Positions 18,053 through 27,665 of a stretch of DNA of 64,000 nucleotides are shown piece by piece. The DNA is taken from NCBI GenBank assembly GCA_029202485.1, contig CP119313.1:2046001-2110000 (forward strand), in the 5' to 3' direction. Within the stretch, counting starts at the first letter, position 1, and every line of letters begins with the position of its first letter. Both the position numbers and the translations under genes were made by a program. The stretch is from Candidatus Pedobacter colombiensis. GTDB taxonomy: Bacteria > Bacteroidota > Bacteroidia > Sphingobacteriales > Sphingobacteriaceae. The notes beneath the pieces were generated by a model that did not search any database, was not told where the DNA came from, and worked only from the letters and a program-made list of their open reading frames with translations.

Positions 18053-19018
18053 TTAAGACATTGTTTTTTTCAATTTTCTATTCTGTAAGCCATTAATAAA
18101 AACTTTAGGGATCTCTTTTAGTGTGAAAGGAATGTTCACGGCAAATGCTCTGAAAAGTAAAATAAATGAGTATTTGAAGTTAAGTTCACGAATTAAATTG
18201 TGTTTGGCAAACTCAACCAGACCAATCATATATCTTTGTTCCAACGTTTTTCTCTCTCTTGGGCTGAGTAGCTTGTCAAATTTAATGATTTTTGCCTTTG
18301 CATCTGCGATATATAAAAATTCCAGGACCTCACTCCATTTTCTACCATCATATACATTGATCTCATCGATCCTTTTATGCCATAATTTATTTAATGTAAA
18401 AGCTGCCCGGCATTCTTTGTTTAGTATCATTTCCAGATAAAGGCACCAATCATCACCAATATTCATATCTTCATTCCATCCGGATACTATGGAAGACCTG
18501 CGCATGACAAGAGAAGACGATGGCGAAGGGCATGATTTAATGTATAAATCTCTAACCTCGTTATAGCTCAAATTAACCCAATTGTTCTTTTCTTTATATA
18601 AATATGGTTCTAGAAATGGATCATTATTAAGAAAATCCCAGGTTTCTCCGTTTCTTGTATCCTGATCCCAGTTGGTAAATACAAAATCAAGTTGATCTTT
18701 CTCTAATTTTTCAACACAATTTTTAAGAAAGTCTATATACCAGATGTCATCAGAGTCTAATGAGGCAATAATAGAACCCTTTGCATACGAAAGTCCTAAA
18801 TTTCTTGCGGAAGCTTGTCCCCCATTTTTTTTGTAATAGTATTCGATTTGAGGGTATTCTTTTACAAGTTTTGCAGTTTGATCAACAGAGCCATCATCTA
18901 TAACAATGACCTGAATGTTTTTGTACGATTGATTTACCGCACTTTCAATGGCTTCACGAAGCTTATTCTCTCTATTAAATGTTGGAATTATTATCGTAAC
19001 TAAGTTGTTGAATGTCAT
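18053..19018 (-). CDS. Glycosyltransferase family 2
   Basis: This 321-residue protein has the textbook GT2 N-terminus: VTIIIPTFNRENKLREAIES, VIVIDDGSVDQT, GGQASARNLGLSYAKG and the metal-binding ASLDSDDIWY near residue 93. The later GDDWCLYLEM segment is the likely catalytic-base region. No membrane span is evident. It converges with the small Tat-like gene and is divergent from the ABC exporter, so it is probably transcribed alone. Confidence 0.9.
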   Translation of the reverse strand: MTFNNLVTIIIPTFNRENKLREAIESAVNQSYKNIQVIVIDDGSVDQTAKLVKEYPQIEYYYKKNGGQASARNLGLSYAKGSIIASLDSDDIWYIDFLKNCVEKLEKDQLDFVFTNWDQDTRNGETWDFLNNDPFLEPYLYKEKNNWVNLSYNEVRDLYIKSCPSPSSSLVMRRSSIVSGWNEDMNIGDDWCLYLEMILNKECRAAFTLNKLWHKRIDEINVYDGRKWSEVLEFLYIADAKAKIIKFDKLLSPRERKTLEQRYMIGLVEFAKHNLIRELNFKYSFILLFRAFAVNIPFTLKEIPKVFINGLQNRKLKKTMS

Positions 19019-19198
19019 TTAGTAAATGTTTGGTAGAGTGTAAATAACATTAAAAAATAAAAGTTGAATCAATCAAATGATTATCTTGCTATATTATATT
19101 ATAATATGGCCTTTAAATTTCCTTAAATATCAGATTAATTATGGAAGATTTAAAATTCTATTCATCTATATTTGTTTTACAAACGCAACCCATTGCAG

Positions 19199-21019
19199 AT
19201 GAATCAATCTATATCAGATAAAATCAAAAAGCTCAAAACTAACCTTAACATCAAACGAACACTTCAACTTGTGTGGTCTATTGCACGTGGTTGGACCTTA
19301 GTGGTGGTAATAATGATTTTTCTGGAGACCATTTTTATGTTGGGATCGCTTTATTCGTTAAAGCTTTTAGTTGATATTGTTTCAAAATCCGATTTGAATA
19401 ATTTAGCCAATGGAGGCATCGTATTAAAGTATGTGTTATTTGCAGGAGTGATAGGTATTTTATATAATGTTATACGAGCGCTATCGGCCTATACAGGAGA
19501 AATTCAAGCAGCAAGAGTGTCTGAAAATATTGACGATAAAATACATGACATAGCTGCAAATCTTGAATTATCTTTTTACGAGAGCCCTGAGTATTTTGAT
19601 GTTTTAAAAAGAGCAAAGGACGCAGGCTCATATAGGCCAAATCAGGTCATTTTATCGCTTTTGGACATTGCAAAAAATCTACTAAATTTATTTGGTGTTG
19701 CGCTAATTTTGATTTCTATAAATTGGCTGCTACTACCTATGTTGGTTTTGTTTGTTTTACCTACATTATTGGTTAGAATCTATTTCTCTGATAAACAGAA
19801 TGTGCTGAGAATTAGGCATACACCAACCGAACGAAAGACATCCTATTTAAGCACATTGATTACTTCTGATACAACTGCTAAAGAAGTTAGAAGTTACAAT
19901 CTTGGTAGTTATTTTAAAGCTCAGTATTTTCAGATTAGGATGTCCTTGCTTGAAGAACGTTTAAAAATTAGCTTTAATAGAACTTTAGGCGAGGTTGCAA
20001 CTTCTGTATTATCAACTGTAGGTTTTTTCGTATGCATAGGTTATATTATGCTTAGAACTGCGAAAGGCTACTCAACTCTTGGAGATGCGACCTTGTTCCT
20101 CGTTATATTCCCTCAAACATTTAATGTATTGCAAAATATTGCTTCGGGAATATCTACAGTGTACCAGAATAATATCTTTGTTTCTAGTATTTTTGAACTC
20201 TTTGATTTGAAAGAGAATGTTGTAATAGAAGATGATACAAGGCCTATCCCAAATAATGAGATGTTAGACCTTGAATTAAGAAATGTAGATTTTGCTTATC
20301 CAGGCACAAATAAACTTACATTGAGGGGGATAAATATGAAAATACCTTCTGGGAAAATTATAGCCGTTGTAGGTTTGAATGGGGCAGGCAAAACAACATT
20401 AATTAAATTGCTTTGTCGCTTATATGAACCTATTTCTGGGGTAATTACATTAGGAGGGCAAAACATCCGTGATTTTTCCAAAGTTGATTATAGTAAACAG
20501 ATTAGTGTCGTGTTTCAGGATTTTTGTAAATATAATTTTTCAGCAGCAGATAATATTAAGTTTGGGGATATCAAGCGTCTTGTGCATCAGATGGAAGATA
20601 TAATCAATGTAGCAAAGCATTCAGGAGCTCATAATTACATCAAAGACTTTGAACATAAATATGACACAATGATGGGAAAGGTTTTTGATGATGGACGTGA
20701 AATAAGTATAGGACAATGGCAAAAACTTGCAACTGCAAGGGCTTTGTATAGCTCATCCCGATTTCTTATCCTTGATGAAGCTACCAGTGCACTTGACGCA
20801 GTAGCTGAAAAGGAACTTTTTGATTCTTTCAGGCAACATATAGGGAATCGTGCAGCACTAGTAATTAGCCACAGACATTCAGCAGTTAAGCATGCTGATT
20901 ATATTTATGTGCTATCTGGCACACAAATATTGCAGGAGGGTACCGACAAAGAACTTTTGGAAATGGAAGGTGATTATGCGCGTCTTTTTAAAAATAAAAG
21001 TGAACAAAAAGTTAATTAG
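19199..21019 (+). CDS. ABC exporter half-transporter (membrane domain fused to ATPase)
   Basis: From the ATG (MNQSISDKI) it has 606 residues; a TTG nine codons earlier is the alternative. Six membrane spans fill about residues 35-320, and the ATPase follows: Walker A GLNGAGKTTL, Q-loop VVFQDF, Walker B RFLILDEATSALD and the H-loop VISHRHS. The ABC signature reads ISIGQWQK instead of LSGGQ, a departure at its third position, although QWQKLATARAL is kept. It should work as a homodimer. The directly following GT4 gene (no gap) suggests export of a lipid-linked glycan, but a peptide or lipid substrate is possible. Confidence 0.88.
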   Translation: MNQSISDKIKKLKTNLNIKRTLQLVWSIARGWTLVVVIMIFLETIFMLGSLYSLKLLVDIVSKSDLNNLANGGIVLKYVLFAGVIGILYNVIRALSAYTGEIQAARVSENIDDKIHDIAANLELSFYESPEYFDVLKRAKDAGSYRPNQVILSLLDIAKNLLNLFGVALILISINWLLLPMLVLFVLPTLLVRIYFSDKQNVLRIRHTPTERKTSYLSTLITSDTTAKEVRSYNLGSYFKAQYFQIRMSLLEERLKISFNRTLGEVATSVLSTVGFFVCIGYIMLRTAKGYSTLGDATLFLVIFPQTFNVLQNIASGISTVYQNNIFVSSIFELFDLKENVVIEDDTRPIPNNEMLDLELRNVDFAYPGTNKLTLRGINMKIPSGKIIAVVGLNGAGKTTLIKLLCRLYEPISGVITLGGQNIRDFSKVDYSKQISVVFQDFCKYNFSAADNIKFGDIKRLVHQMEDIINVAKHSGAHNYIKDFEHKYDTMMGKVFDDGREISIGQWQKLATARALYSSSRFLILDEATSALDAVAEKELFDSFRQHIGNRAALVISHRHSAVKHADYIYVLSGTQILQEGTDKELLEMEGDYARLFKNKSEQKVN

Positions 21020-22213
21020 ATGAACTTAGAACATACTAAATCATTAGGTAATGTTGCAATAATTTCTTCTTGCTCCGAAGATTGGGGTGGAAGTGAAGAA
21101 TTATGGGGAAAAAGTGTTCCCTTGTTAATAGCCGAAGGTTATACCGTTACTGTATACAAGAGTAAAATAAACAAAGTGCATCCTGAGTTTATTAAATTGG
21201 CTAATATGAAGGTTTCTTTTGTTGAAATAGATATTCATCGCTCGTTTGTTCAACGTAATTTCAAAAGGGTAATGGATAAATTAGAACAGCTTAGAGGTAA
21301 GAATAATACTTTTACTTTTATAAATAACCCATGGGTAAATAATTTGATTAGCCTTTTGAATAAGAATAATCATGTATTTGCTTTAATCTCTCAAGGTATT
21401 AATTTTGATGGATTGGGCTATGGGTATGCATGTTATGTGTTGAAGTTGCCGTATGCTTTGGTCGCTCAAAAAGCAGTTGATTTTTATTGGCCTGGAAAAA
21501 GTGATCGGCCTATGATGAATCAGGTGATTAAGAGTGCTGTTGCATGTTATTTTGTATCTAAACATAACCTCAGGTTAACGGAAGAACAGTTTGGGGCAAG
21601 ATTGAAAAATAGCCGCATCATATTTAATCCCCTTAAAATTGGTGGTATTCAGCCTTACCCAAGTACCAAAAATGGCCTTAAACTGGCTTGTGTTGGACGC
21701 CTTTTTGTGCTGGATAAAGGGCAGGATATACTGCTCCGAATATTAAGTACTGAAAAATGGAAGAATAGAGACATTAGCATAACTTTTATAGGTTCAGGCG
21801 TAGATGATGAAGGGTTAAAGGAAATGGCAGCATTACTTGGTGTAGAGAATGTAAAATTTGCTGGTCAGGTTAAAGATATAGATGAAATGTGGAAGCAATA
21901 CCATGCATTGATATTGCCATCGCGAAGCGAAGGTTTGCCATTATCATTGGTAGAAGCAATGGCTGCGGGTAGAATAGCTATTATTTCTAAGGCTGGAGGT
22001 AATATAGAACTTATCGAAGAGGGAATGACAGCATTTAGTGGACATCCGAATGAAGAGTCATTTGAAGAAGCAATGGAGCTTGCCTGGACTCAACGTGAAG
22101 ACTGGGAGGAAATGGGGAAAACAGCAGCAAGTCATATAGCTCAACTTATACCTAAATCACCAGAGAAAGATTTCGTAGATCATTTGTTGACCTCTTTACA
22201 TGGAAAAGGGTAA
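21020..22213 (+). CDS. Glycosyltransferase family 4
   Basis: The 397-residue protein has the GT-B fold. Its N-terminal half begins with IISSCSEDWGGSEELWG, containing the Gly-rich donor or acceptor loop. The C-terminal half carries LACVGRLFVLDKGQDILL and the GT4 E-x7-E motif in SRSEGLPLSLVEAMAAG. It begins directly at the ABC transporter's stop codon and overlaps the next gene (UbiA family) by 14 nt, so the three are translationally coupled. It should add a sugar at the cytoplasmic face, before export. Confidence 0.9.
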   Translation: MNLEHTKSLGNVAIISSCSEDWGGSEELWGKSVPLLIAEGYTVTVYKSKINKVHPEFIKLANMKVSFVEIDIHRSFVQRNFKRVMDKLEQLRGKNNTFTFINNPWVNNLISLLNKNNHVFALISQGINFDGLGYGYACYVLKLPYALVAQKAVDFYWPGKSDRPMMNQVIKSAVACYFVSKHNLRLTEEQFGARLKNSRIIFNPLKIGGIQPYPSTKNGLKLACVGRLFVLDKGQDILLRILSTEKWKNRDISITFIGSGVDDEGLKEMAALLGVENVKFAGQVKDIDEMWKQYHALILPSRSEGLPLSLVEAMAAGRIAIISKAGGNIELIEEGMTAFSGHPNEESFEEAMELAWTQREDWEEMGKTAASHIAQLIPKSPEKDFVDHLLTSLHGKG

Positions 22214-23237
22214 GTTTTTGCAACTTACACGTGCCCACGAATGGTGGGATCATAAAACACCTCAGGTGCTTTCATTGGCCTATGCAACAGCCTTAATGGG
22301 TGATGTGCCGCTCTTCAATCTGTTAAGTCCACCATTTTTAACCATATTTGGGAGTTTAATATTTATTGCTATATATGCAAGCATTATAAATGATCTCACA
22401 GATTTAGAAATAGATATTGCCTGTAATAAAGCAAATATGATGGAACTCTTGTCTGGGCCTGTTCGCTGGCTTTTAGCAATAAGCTCGCTAGGACTCGTTT
22501 TTACCACAACTATTTTCATTTATCCTAATCGATATGCCATAATTTTCTATTTGCTGATTACATTATCTATCAGTTTGTATTCTTTTCCTCCGATCAGATT
22601 AAAAAAAAGAGGGATATGGGGAGTAATAGCCTGTGCTTCGGCAGAACATTTGTTTCCAACATTATTCGCTATAACTATTGTTTTTTATGCTTCCTCGATC
22701 TCTACCGATTGGTGGTGGTTAATTGTAGCAGGGGCAGTATCCTTTTTGTATGGGGTAAGAAGTATATTATGGCATCAATTTTTAGATAGGGATAATGATC
22801 AAAAAACAGGAATCAATACTTTCGCAAATAAAGTCAGCCCAGAACAATTTATATGGAACGCAAGGGGAATCATGGTGGTAGAGCTAGTCACATTAGCCAT
22901 TGTACTTTACCTTATTAATTTATGGATTGTCTACATTTCTTTAATTTTATACACCTGCTTTATTCTATTAAGACAGTTTGAGTTTAAATCAAAAATCATT
23001 TTTATTGTATCCCCAACGAGCCAGCACTTTCAAATACTAATGTTGGACTTTTATACGATCTTTTTCCCATTATCCTTATTAGTATATACATCCTGGACTC
23101 AACCTTATGGTTGGGTAGTTTTGGTAATACATATTTTACTATTTCATAAAACTTTAATTACAACAGGTAAAGATGTTTACTGCCTTATGAAAAATATAGT
23201 TAGACACTTAAGTGTTTTTTTATCTAAAACTATTTAA
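22200..23237 (+). CDS. UbiA-family prenyltransferase, second copy
   Basis: This 345-residue integral membrane protein has about eight or nine spans. The first Asp-rich motif is NDLTDLEIDIACNKANMM (about residues 65-82) and the second is HQFLDRDNDQKTGINTF (about 200-216), so both prenyl-diphosphate/Mg sites are present. It differs clearly from the UbiA protein at 15063. The second motif and the N-terminal AHEWWDHKTPQVL are more like aromatic or chlorophyll-type UbiA proteins often found in glycan or lipid clusters. The substrate is unknown. It overlaps the GT4 gene by 14 nt and runs 18 nt into the convergent aminotransferase gene. Confidence 0.82.
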   Translation: MEKGKFLQLTRAHEWWDHKTPQVLSLAYATALMGDVPLFNLLSPPFLTIFGSLIFIAIYASIINDLTDLEIDIACNKANMMELLSGPVRWLLAISSLGLVFTTTIFIYPNRYAIIFYLLITLSISLYSFPPIRLKKRGIWGVIACASAEHLFPTLFAITIVFYASSISTDWWWLIVAGAVSFLYGVRSILWHQFLDRDNDQKTGINTFANKVSPEQFIWNARGIMVVELVTLAIVLYLINLWIVYISLILYTCFILLRQFEFKSKIIFIVSPTSQHFQILMLDFYTIFFPLSLLVYTSWTQPYGWVVLVIHILLFHKTLITTGKDVYCLMKNIVRHLSVFLSKTI

Positions 23238-24317
23238 AGTATCCACAATATACATGATATCTTCTGCACTATGTACAAAAGAACATGGAAGGCTTAAAGT
23301 TGTTTGATGTATTTTTGTTGAAATCGGATAATTTAAATGATTCATTCCCTTTAATGCATTTTGTTGATGTGGAGGCACTGGATAATGAATTTCTGTACTT
23401 ATGTTATGCTCTTGCAAGTATATTTTTATCTGATCTCGTTCAGGATGTCTTATATTATAAATATGATACACATGTTCGAAATTATCAGTTAGAATAGGTT
23501 TAATGAACGCGTCACTCAAGCCATTATGATAAATAGTAGCAAGCTTTTGCTTGTGCGAATTGATTTCGTTTAAATAAGGTAATTTAACTCTTAAAAAAGA
23601 GGCCTGAATTTCATCCAGTCTTGAGTTATAACCGACCATATTGTTATAGTACTTTTTCTCTGAGCCATAATTTCTGAGTTGTCTGATTTTCAGATAATCT
23701 TCTTCAGATTTGCAAATCACAGCTCCAGCATCACCTAAAGCCCCCAAATTTTTCGTAGGATAAAAGCTAAAAGCACCAAAATCTCCAAAAGTGCCAGCAA
23801 GTTTACCTTTGTATTTTGCACCATGTGCCTGTGCGCAATCTTCAATTATTTTTAAATCATGCTGTTTAGCGATAGTGATTATAGGATCCATTTCGCAACA
23901 CTGCCCATATAAGTGAACAACCATTATTGCTACTGTTCTTTTGGTAATAGCATCAGCAATCTTGTTTGGGTCTATATTATATGTTTCTAGATTAGGCTCA
24001 ACAAATACCGGAACGAGATCACATTGCAGTATCGCCAAAATACTCGCTATATAAGTGTTTGATGGTACTATAACTTCATCCCCTTTGTTGAAATTAAGGC
24101 ATCTTAGTGATAATATTAAGGCATCCAGTCCGTTCGCAACACCAGCCACATATTTTTCATTATGAAATTCACCAAATTCCTTTTCAAACAAAGACACCTC
24201 TTCACCTAAAATATACCAACCTTTGTTTAAAAAGTCACAAAACTTAGATTTCATTTCCTCTTCAAAAGATTGATTTAGAATTTTCAAATTCTCATAGGGA
24301 ATTGTCGTATGGCTCAT
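23220..24317 (-). CDS. DegT/DnrJ/EryC1-family sugar aminotransferase (FdtB/QdtB-like)
   Basis: The PLP-dependent enzyme has 365 residues from the ATG MSHTTIPYENL; the frame opens seven codons earlier only with TTG. VANGLDALILSLRCL (about 68), EDCAQAHGAKYKG and FSFYPTKNLGALGDAGA with the Schiff-base Lys are diagnostic. The preceding gene encodes a FdtA/QdtA-type 3,4-ketoisomerase and overlaps by 26 nt, so this enzyme most likely aminates a dTDP-3-keto-6-deoxyhexose to the 3-amino sugar (Fuc3N or Qui3N type). No acetyltransferase or RmlA/RmlB gene is near, so the precursor must come from elsewhere. Confidence 0.88.
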   Translation of the reverse strand: MSHTTIPYENLKILNQSFEEEMKSKFCDFLNKGWYILGEEVSLFEKEFGEFHNEKYVAGVANGLDALILSLRCLNFNKGDEVIVPSNTYIASILAILQCDLVPVFVEPNLETYNIDPNKIADAITKRTVAIMVVHLYGQCCEMDPIITIAKQHDLKIIEDCAQAHGAKYKGKLAGTFGDFGAFSFYPTKNLGALGDAGAVICKSEEDYLKIRQLRNYGSEKKYYNNMVGYNSRLDEIQASFLRVKLPYLNEINSHKQKLATIYHNGLSDAFIKPILTDNFEHVYHIYNIRHPERDQIKIYLQEHNISTEIHYPVPPHQQNALKGMNHLNYPISTKIHQTTLSLPCSFVHSAEDIMYIVDTLNSFR

Positions 24318-24666
24318 ATATATAATCTTTTGGGTCAAATGCTGTCGAAGCGAGTACTAGTAAAATAGCATCTTCAGAGAAGTCGTGCATTACATGCCAA
24401 TCTTCAGGTTTTAGAATCAAACATTTTTCTGGTGAATCCAGCTCAAATATCTCTACTTTTTTGCTGTCATTACTGGTTATTTTACAGCAACCTTTAATAC
24501 ATATTGCTGCTTGATGTGTGTTATGATGCCTATGACCACCACGATCAGAATCGTCAACAGCATATATATAAAACAAACGTTTGATTTCAAAATCAACTAC
24601 CTGATCTAACACGGTAAGTATGCCTCTGGTATCTTTAAATGTGGTAAGGTTAATTATATTGGCCAT
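24292..24666 (-). CDS. FdtA/QdtA-like dTDP-4-keto-6-deoxyglucose 3,4-ketoisomerase (cupin)
   Basis: The 124-residue protein is a single cupin barrel of the WxcM C-terminal type. DRGGHRHHNTHQAAICIKG supplies the active-site histidines in the HRxxxxHQ pattern of FdtA/QdtA, and LKPEDWHVMHDFS is the second conserved strand. It moves the keto group from C4 to C3 of dTDP-4-keto-6-deoxyglucose. It is translationally coupled to the aminotransferase. Whether the product has gluco or galacto configuration cannot be decided from these residues by eye. Confidence 0.85.
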   Translation of the reverse strand: MANIINLTTFKDTRGILTVLDQVVDFEIKRLFYIYAVDDSDRGGHRHHNTHQAAICIKGCCKITSNDSKKVEIFELDSPEKCLILKPEDWHVMHDFSEDAILLVLASTAFDPKDYIYEPYDNSL

Positions 24667-24781
24667 GCTATAACATTAATAATATTGGGGTGCAAAATAG
24701 TATAAATAAAATCTATAATAGAGAACTAAGTAATATATTTGCATACTACCGTTTCTTTTATTTGTAATTACGACGCCATTA

Positions 24782-25693
24782 ATGAGCCTAACCTCAATAA
24801 TCACAGTAAATTTTAATCAACCTCAAGTAACATTTGATTTTCTCAGATCTGTGAAAGATAATACTACAGGTGTAACATTAGAAGTTATTTTAGTAGATAA
24901 CGGAAGTCGGGAAGATCATGAGGAAGCATATCGAGCAATTTATCCAAGCCTTATTTATATCAGATCGGCCACAAACCTAGGATTTGCAGGGGGAAATAAC
25001 TTAGGAATTAAGGTCGCTAAAGGAGATTATTTACTGTTGCTAAATAATGATACGGAAATAACAAATAACCTTTTGGATACCTTAATCACTGAGTTTGAAA
25101 GCAATCCGGAAATAGGAATTTTATCTCCTTTAATCTTGTATTTTGATCAGCCAGAACTTATCCAGTATGCAGGCTTTACCCAAATGAATTATCTAACCTG
25201 CAGAAACGAGGGGATTGGTAACATGGAAATTAACGAAGGTCAGTACGATTTGGATAGTAGAGAAACTGGCTACTGTCATGGAGCTGCAATGATGTGTCGT
25301 CGTTCTGATTTAGAAAATGTAGGGCTTATGGCCGAGCAGTTCTTTTTGTATTACGAGGAATTGGACTGGTGCGAAAAATTTAAAAAAACAGGGAAGAAAA
25401 TCTGGTTTACAGGTAAAGCAAGAATCTTTCATAAAGAATCTGTAAGTGTAGGAAAGGAAAGCAACATTAAAACTTACTTTATGACGAGGAACAGAATGCT
25501 TTTTATTAGAAGGAATACAGGGATGCTAAACATCATTCTTTTCAGCATCTATTATATCACATTTGCCTGCAGCAAACAGATCTTAGTTTACTTTTTAAAG
25601 AGAAGATCCGATTTGATTAAATGGGTTTTCAAAGGAGTATGGTGGAATTTTACAAACTCAAAAAATAGTGATAAACTTGGTTTTAAAATATAA
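24782..25693 (+). CDS. Glycosyltransferase family 2, rhamnosyltransferase-like
   Basis: The 303-residue enzyme has SIITVNFNQPQVTFDFL, VILVDNGSRED, NLGFAGGNNLGIKVAKG and the metal-binding LLLNNDTEI, the pattern of WbbL/RfbF-type rhamnosyltransferases. A C-terminal hydrophobic stretch (LNIILFSIYYITFACSK) may touch the membrane. YYEELDWCEKFKKTG provides the acidic base region. It is followed 7 nt later by a second GT2 gene, forming a two-gene unit. Confidence 0.88.
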   Translation: MSLTSIITVNFNQPQVTFDFLRSVKDNTTGVTLEVILVDNGSREDHEEAYRAIYPSLIYIRSATNLGFAGGNNLGIKVAKGDYLLLLNNDTEITNNLLDTLITEFESNPEIGILSPLILYFDQPELIQYAGFTQMNYLTCRNEGIGNMEINEGQYDLDSRETGYCHGAAMMCRRSDLENVGLMAEQFFLYYEELDWCEKFKKTGKKIWFTGKARIFHKESVSVGKESNIKTYFMTRNRMLFIRRNTGMLNIILFSIYYITFACSKQILVYFLKRRSDLIKWVFKGVWWNFTNSKNSDKLGFKI

Positions 25694-25700
25694 GGAATAA

Positions 25701-26876
25701 ATGGTAGTAGCTTTTTGGATCTGTCTTTCGCTTATTGTATATACTTTTGTTGGTTACGGCTTAATATTATTTATCCTTGTAAAAATTAAGCGTTTATTTA
25801 CAAAGGCAGTTGATTTTATAACCAACATCGATCTGCTGCCAACTGTAACCCTGGTTATTGCAGCCTACAATGAGGAAGACCTTATCAGCGAAAAAATAAC
25901 AAATTCATTACAGCTTAATTATCCTAAGGATAGGATTAAGATTTTGTTTGTTACAGATGGTTCTAATGACAAAACTCCTGAAAAGGTGAGGGCGTGTCCT
26001 GGAATAATCTTATTACATCAGGATTTGCGGGCAGGAAAAATGGCTGCAATTAAAAGAGCTATTCCATTTGTAGCTAGTGAAATAATTGTTTTTACAGATG
26101 CCAACACATTCCTTAATGAGGATGCAATTCTGGAGTTGGTAAAGCATTATCAAAATCCAAAGGTGGGGGCTGTTGCCGGTGAAAAAAGAATCCTTGTAGG
26201 GGATAAAGCCGATGCCAGTTCGGCAGGTGAAGGGTTTTATTGGAAATATGAATCTCTACTTAAAAAATTGGATTATGAACTTTACTCAAATGTTGGAGCA
26301 GCGGGGGAACTATTTAGTATACGGACAGCGCTTTACCAACCTGTAGAGTCTGATACCATAATCGATGATCACATGATTGCTATGCGAATTGCTGAAAACG
26401 GCTATGTGATTGCTTACGAGGCTAATGCATATGCCATGGAAACTGCTTCGGCAAATACCAAAGAGGAATTAAAACGAAAAATAAGGATAGCAGCAGGGGG
26501 GATACAATCTATTTTAAGATTAAAGAGAGCTGCTAACCCGTTTTACTATCCGATTCTTACTTTTCAATACATTAGCCATAGAGTATTGAGATGGACAATC
26601 ATCCCTATTTTACTTATTGTTGCGTTTGTATTGAATGCTTTGATTGTGTTAGAAGGGGCATCTGGGGTTTACGGGGTATTGTTTACGGGCCAGGTGCTGT
26701 TTTACTTGCTTAGCCTTGCCGGCTTATTTTTTGAAAGCAGAAACATACGCATTAAAGCATTTTTTATTCCGTACTACTTTTGCATAATGAATTATGCGGT
26801 TGTAGCAGGGATAATCAAATATTTTAGAAATAATCAAAGCGCTGCCTGGGAAAAATCAAAGCGGAAAGCTCTATAA
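25701..26876 (+). CDS. Membrane-anchored processive-type GT2 glycosyltransferase
   Basis: This 391-residue protein has one N-terminal span, a GT2 domain (PTVTLVIAAYNEEDLI, FVTDGSNDKT, VFTDANTFLN as DxD) and three or four C-terminal spans. EDDH-type catalytic residues appear as SDTIIDDHMIAMRI. The RKIRIAAGGIQSILRL stretch stands where the QxxRW motif of synthases normally is, and QxxRW itself is absent, so it may transfer single sugars rather than polymerise. It ends exactly where the convergent FkbM gene ends. Confidence 0.85.
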   Translation: MVVAFWICLSLIVYTFVGYGLILFILVKIKRLFTKAVDFITNIDLLPTVTLVIAAYNEEDLISEKITNSLQLNYPKDRIKILFVTDGSNDKTPEKVRACPGIILLHQDLRAGKMAAIKRAIPFVASEIIVFTDANTFLNEDAILELVKHYQNPKVGAVAGEKRILVGDKADASSAGEGFYWKYESLLKKLDYELYSNVGAAGELFSIRTALYQPVESDTIIDDHMIAMRIAENGYVIAYEANAYAMETASANTKEELKRKIRIAAGGIQSILRLKRAANPFYYPILTFQYISHRVLRWTIIPILLIVAFVLNALIVLEGASGVYGVLFTGQVLFYLLSLAGLFFESRNIRIKAFFIPYYFCIMNYAVVAGIIKYFRNNQSAAWEKSKRKAL

Positions 26877-27662
26877 TTATTCCATAAACTTAAGTTGCTG
26901 GTAAACATCCTTTCGGACAAATGTGCGTTTTAGCATATAAGTAGAATGCACTAAAACATAACCTGCTTTTTTAAGCTGATCACATGCCTTCTTTATCCTT
27001 AACTTGTGGCCTAAGCCTTTCGCATGGTAAACCTCATCAAACTCTATCATTATTACCTTAATATCAAGCTTGTCTTTAACGATGGTATCTATAACTGTAT
27101 ATTCAGCGCCTTCGATTTCAATTTTTACTAAATCAACACTAGTATGATTAAACTGCCTCATAAAGTTAGACAGACGATCTACTGGTGCTTCAATATATTC
27201 TCCAGAGTCTTTAAAAAGATATACAGAATGGGATATGTAGTTGTCAAGATTGGGTGCATAAAATTTTAGTACCGTATCTTCGTTCCAAACCCCCTTATTT
27301 ACATAGGTAATTTCATCCAATTGTTGGGAATTGATGCGGTAACGGAAAACCGGGTCATCAAAAACACCAAATGTTTCTCCTCTGGCAACTGTTTCTTTCA
27401 ATTTTATGAAATAATTTATGCCTTCTGGCATAGGATCAAAAATGAAAATTTTTGAATCATACAAAACTTTTAGTTCAGTATCAAAAGTGATATCCTCACC
27501 GGCTCCTATACAATAACATATAGAATCCTTATTTAAAAAGCCATGCGGGACCTTGTATCCATGATGGTCTGAGCCGACATGAACCAGATTTTTAAGTGGT
27601 TTAACATCCGTTTGCGGATGTAATTTTATTACCTTCTTGGCAAGCTCTTTTATAGCCTTCAT
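26877..27662 (-). CDS. FkbM-family SAM-dependent methyltransferase
   Basis: The 261-residue protein has SAM-binding CYCIGAGEDITFD (about residue 50), then IFIFDPMPEGINYF and VDLVKIEIEGAEYTVID, the FkbM hallmark acidic block. FkbM proteins O-methylate hydroxyls on natural products or glycans. It is the last gene of the NRPS/PKS operon, with only 3 nt from the stop of the preceding cupin gene, so I read it as a tailoring enzyme. It could also belong to the glycan locus, since FkbM genes occur there too. Confidence 0.85.
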   Translation of the reverse strand: MKAIKELAKKVIKLHPQTDVKPLKNLVHVGSDHHGYKVPHGFLNKDSICYCIGAGEDITFDTELKVLYDSKIFIFDPMPEGINYFIKLKETVARGETFGVFDDPVFRYRINSQQLDEITYVNKGVWNEDTVLKFYAPNLDNYISHSVYLFKDSGEYIEAPVDRLSNFMRQFNHTSVDLVKIEIEGAEYTVIDTIVKDKLDIKVIMIEFDEVYHAKGLGHKLRIKKACDQLKKAGYVLVHSTYMLKRTFVRKDVYQQLKFME

Positions 27663-27665
27663 ATA

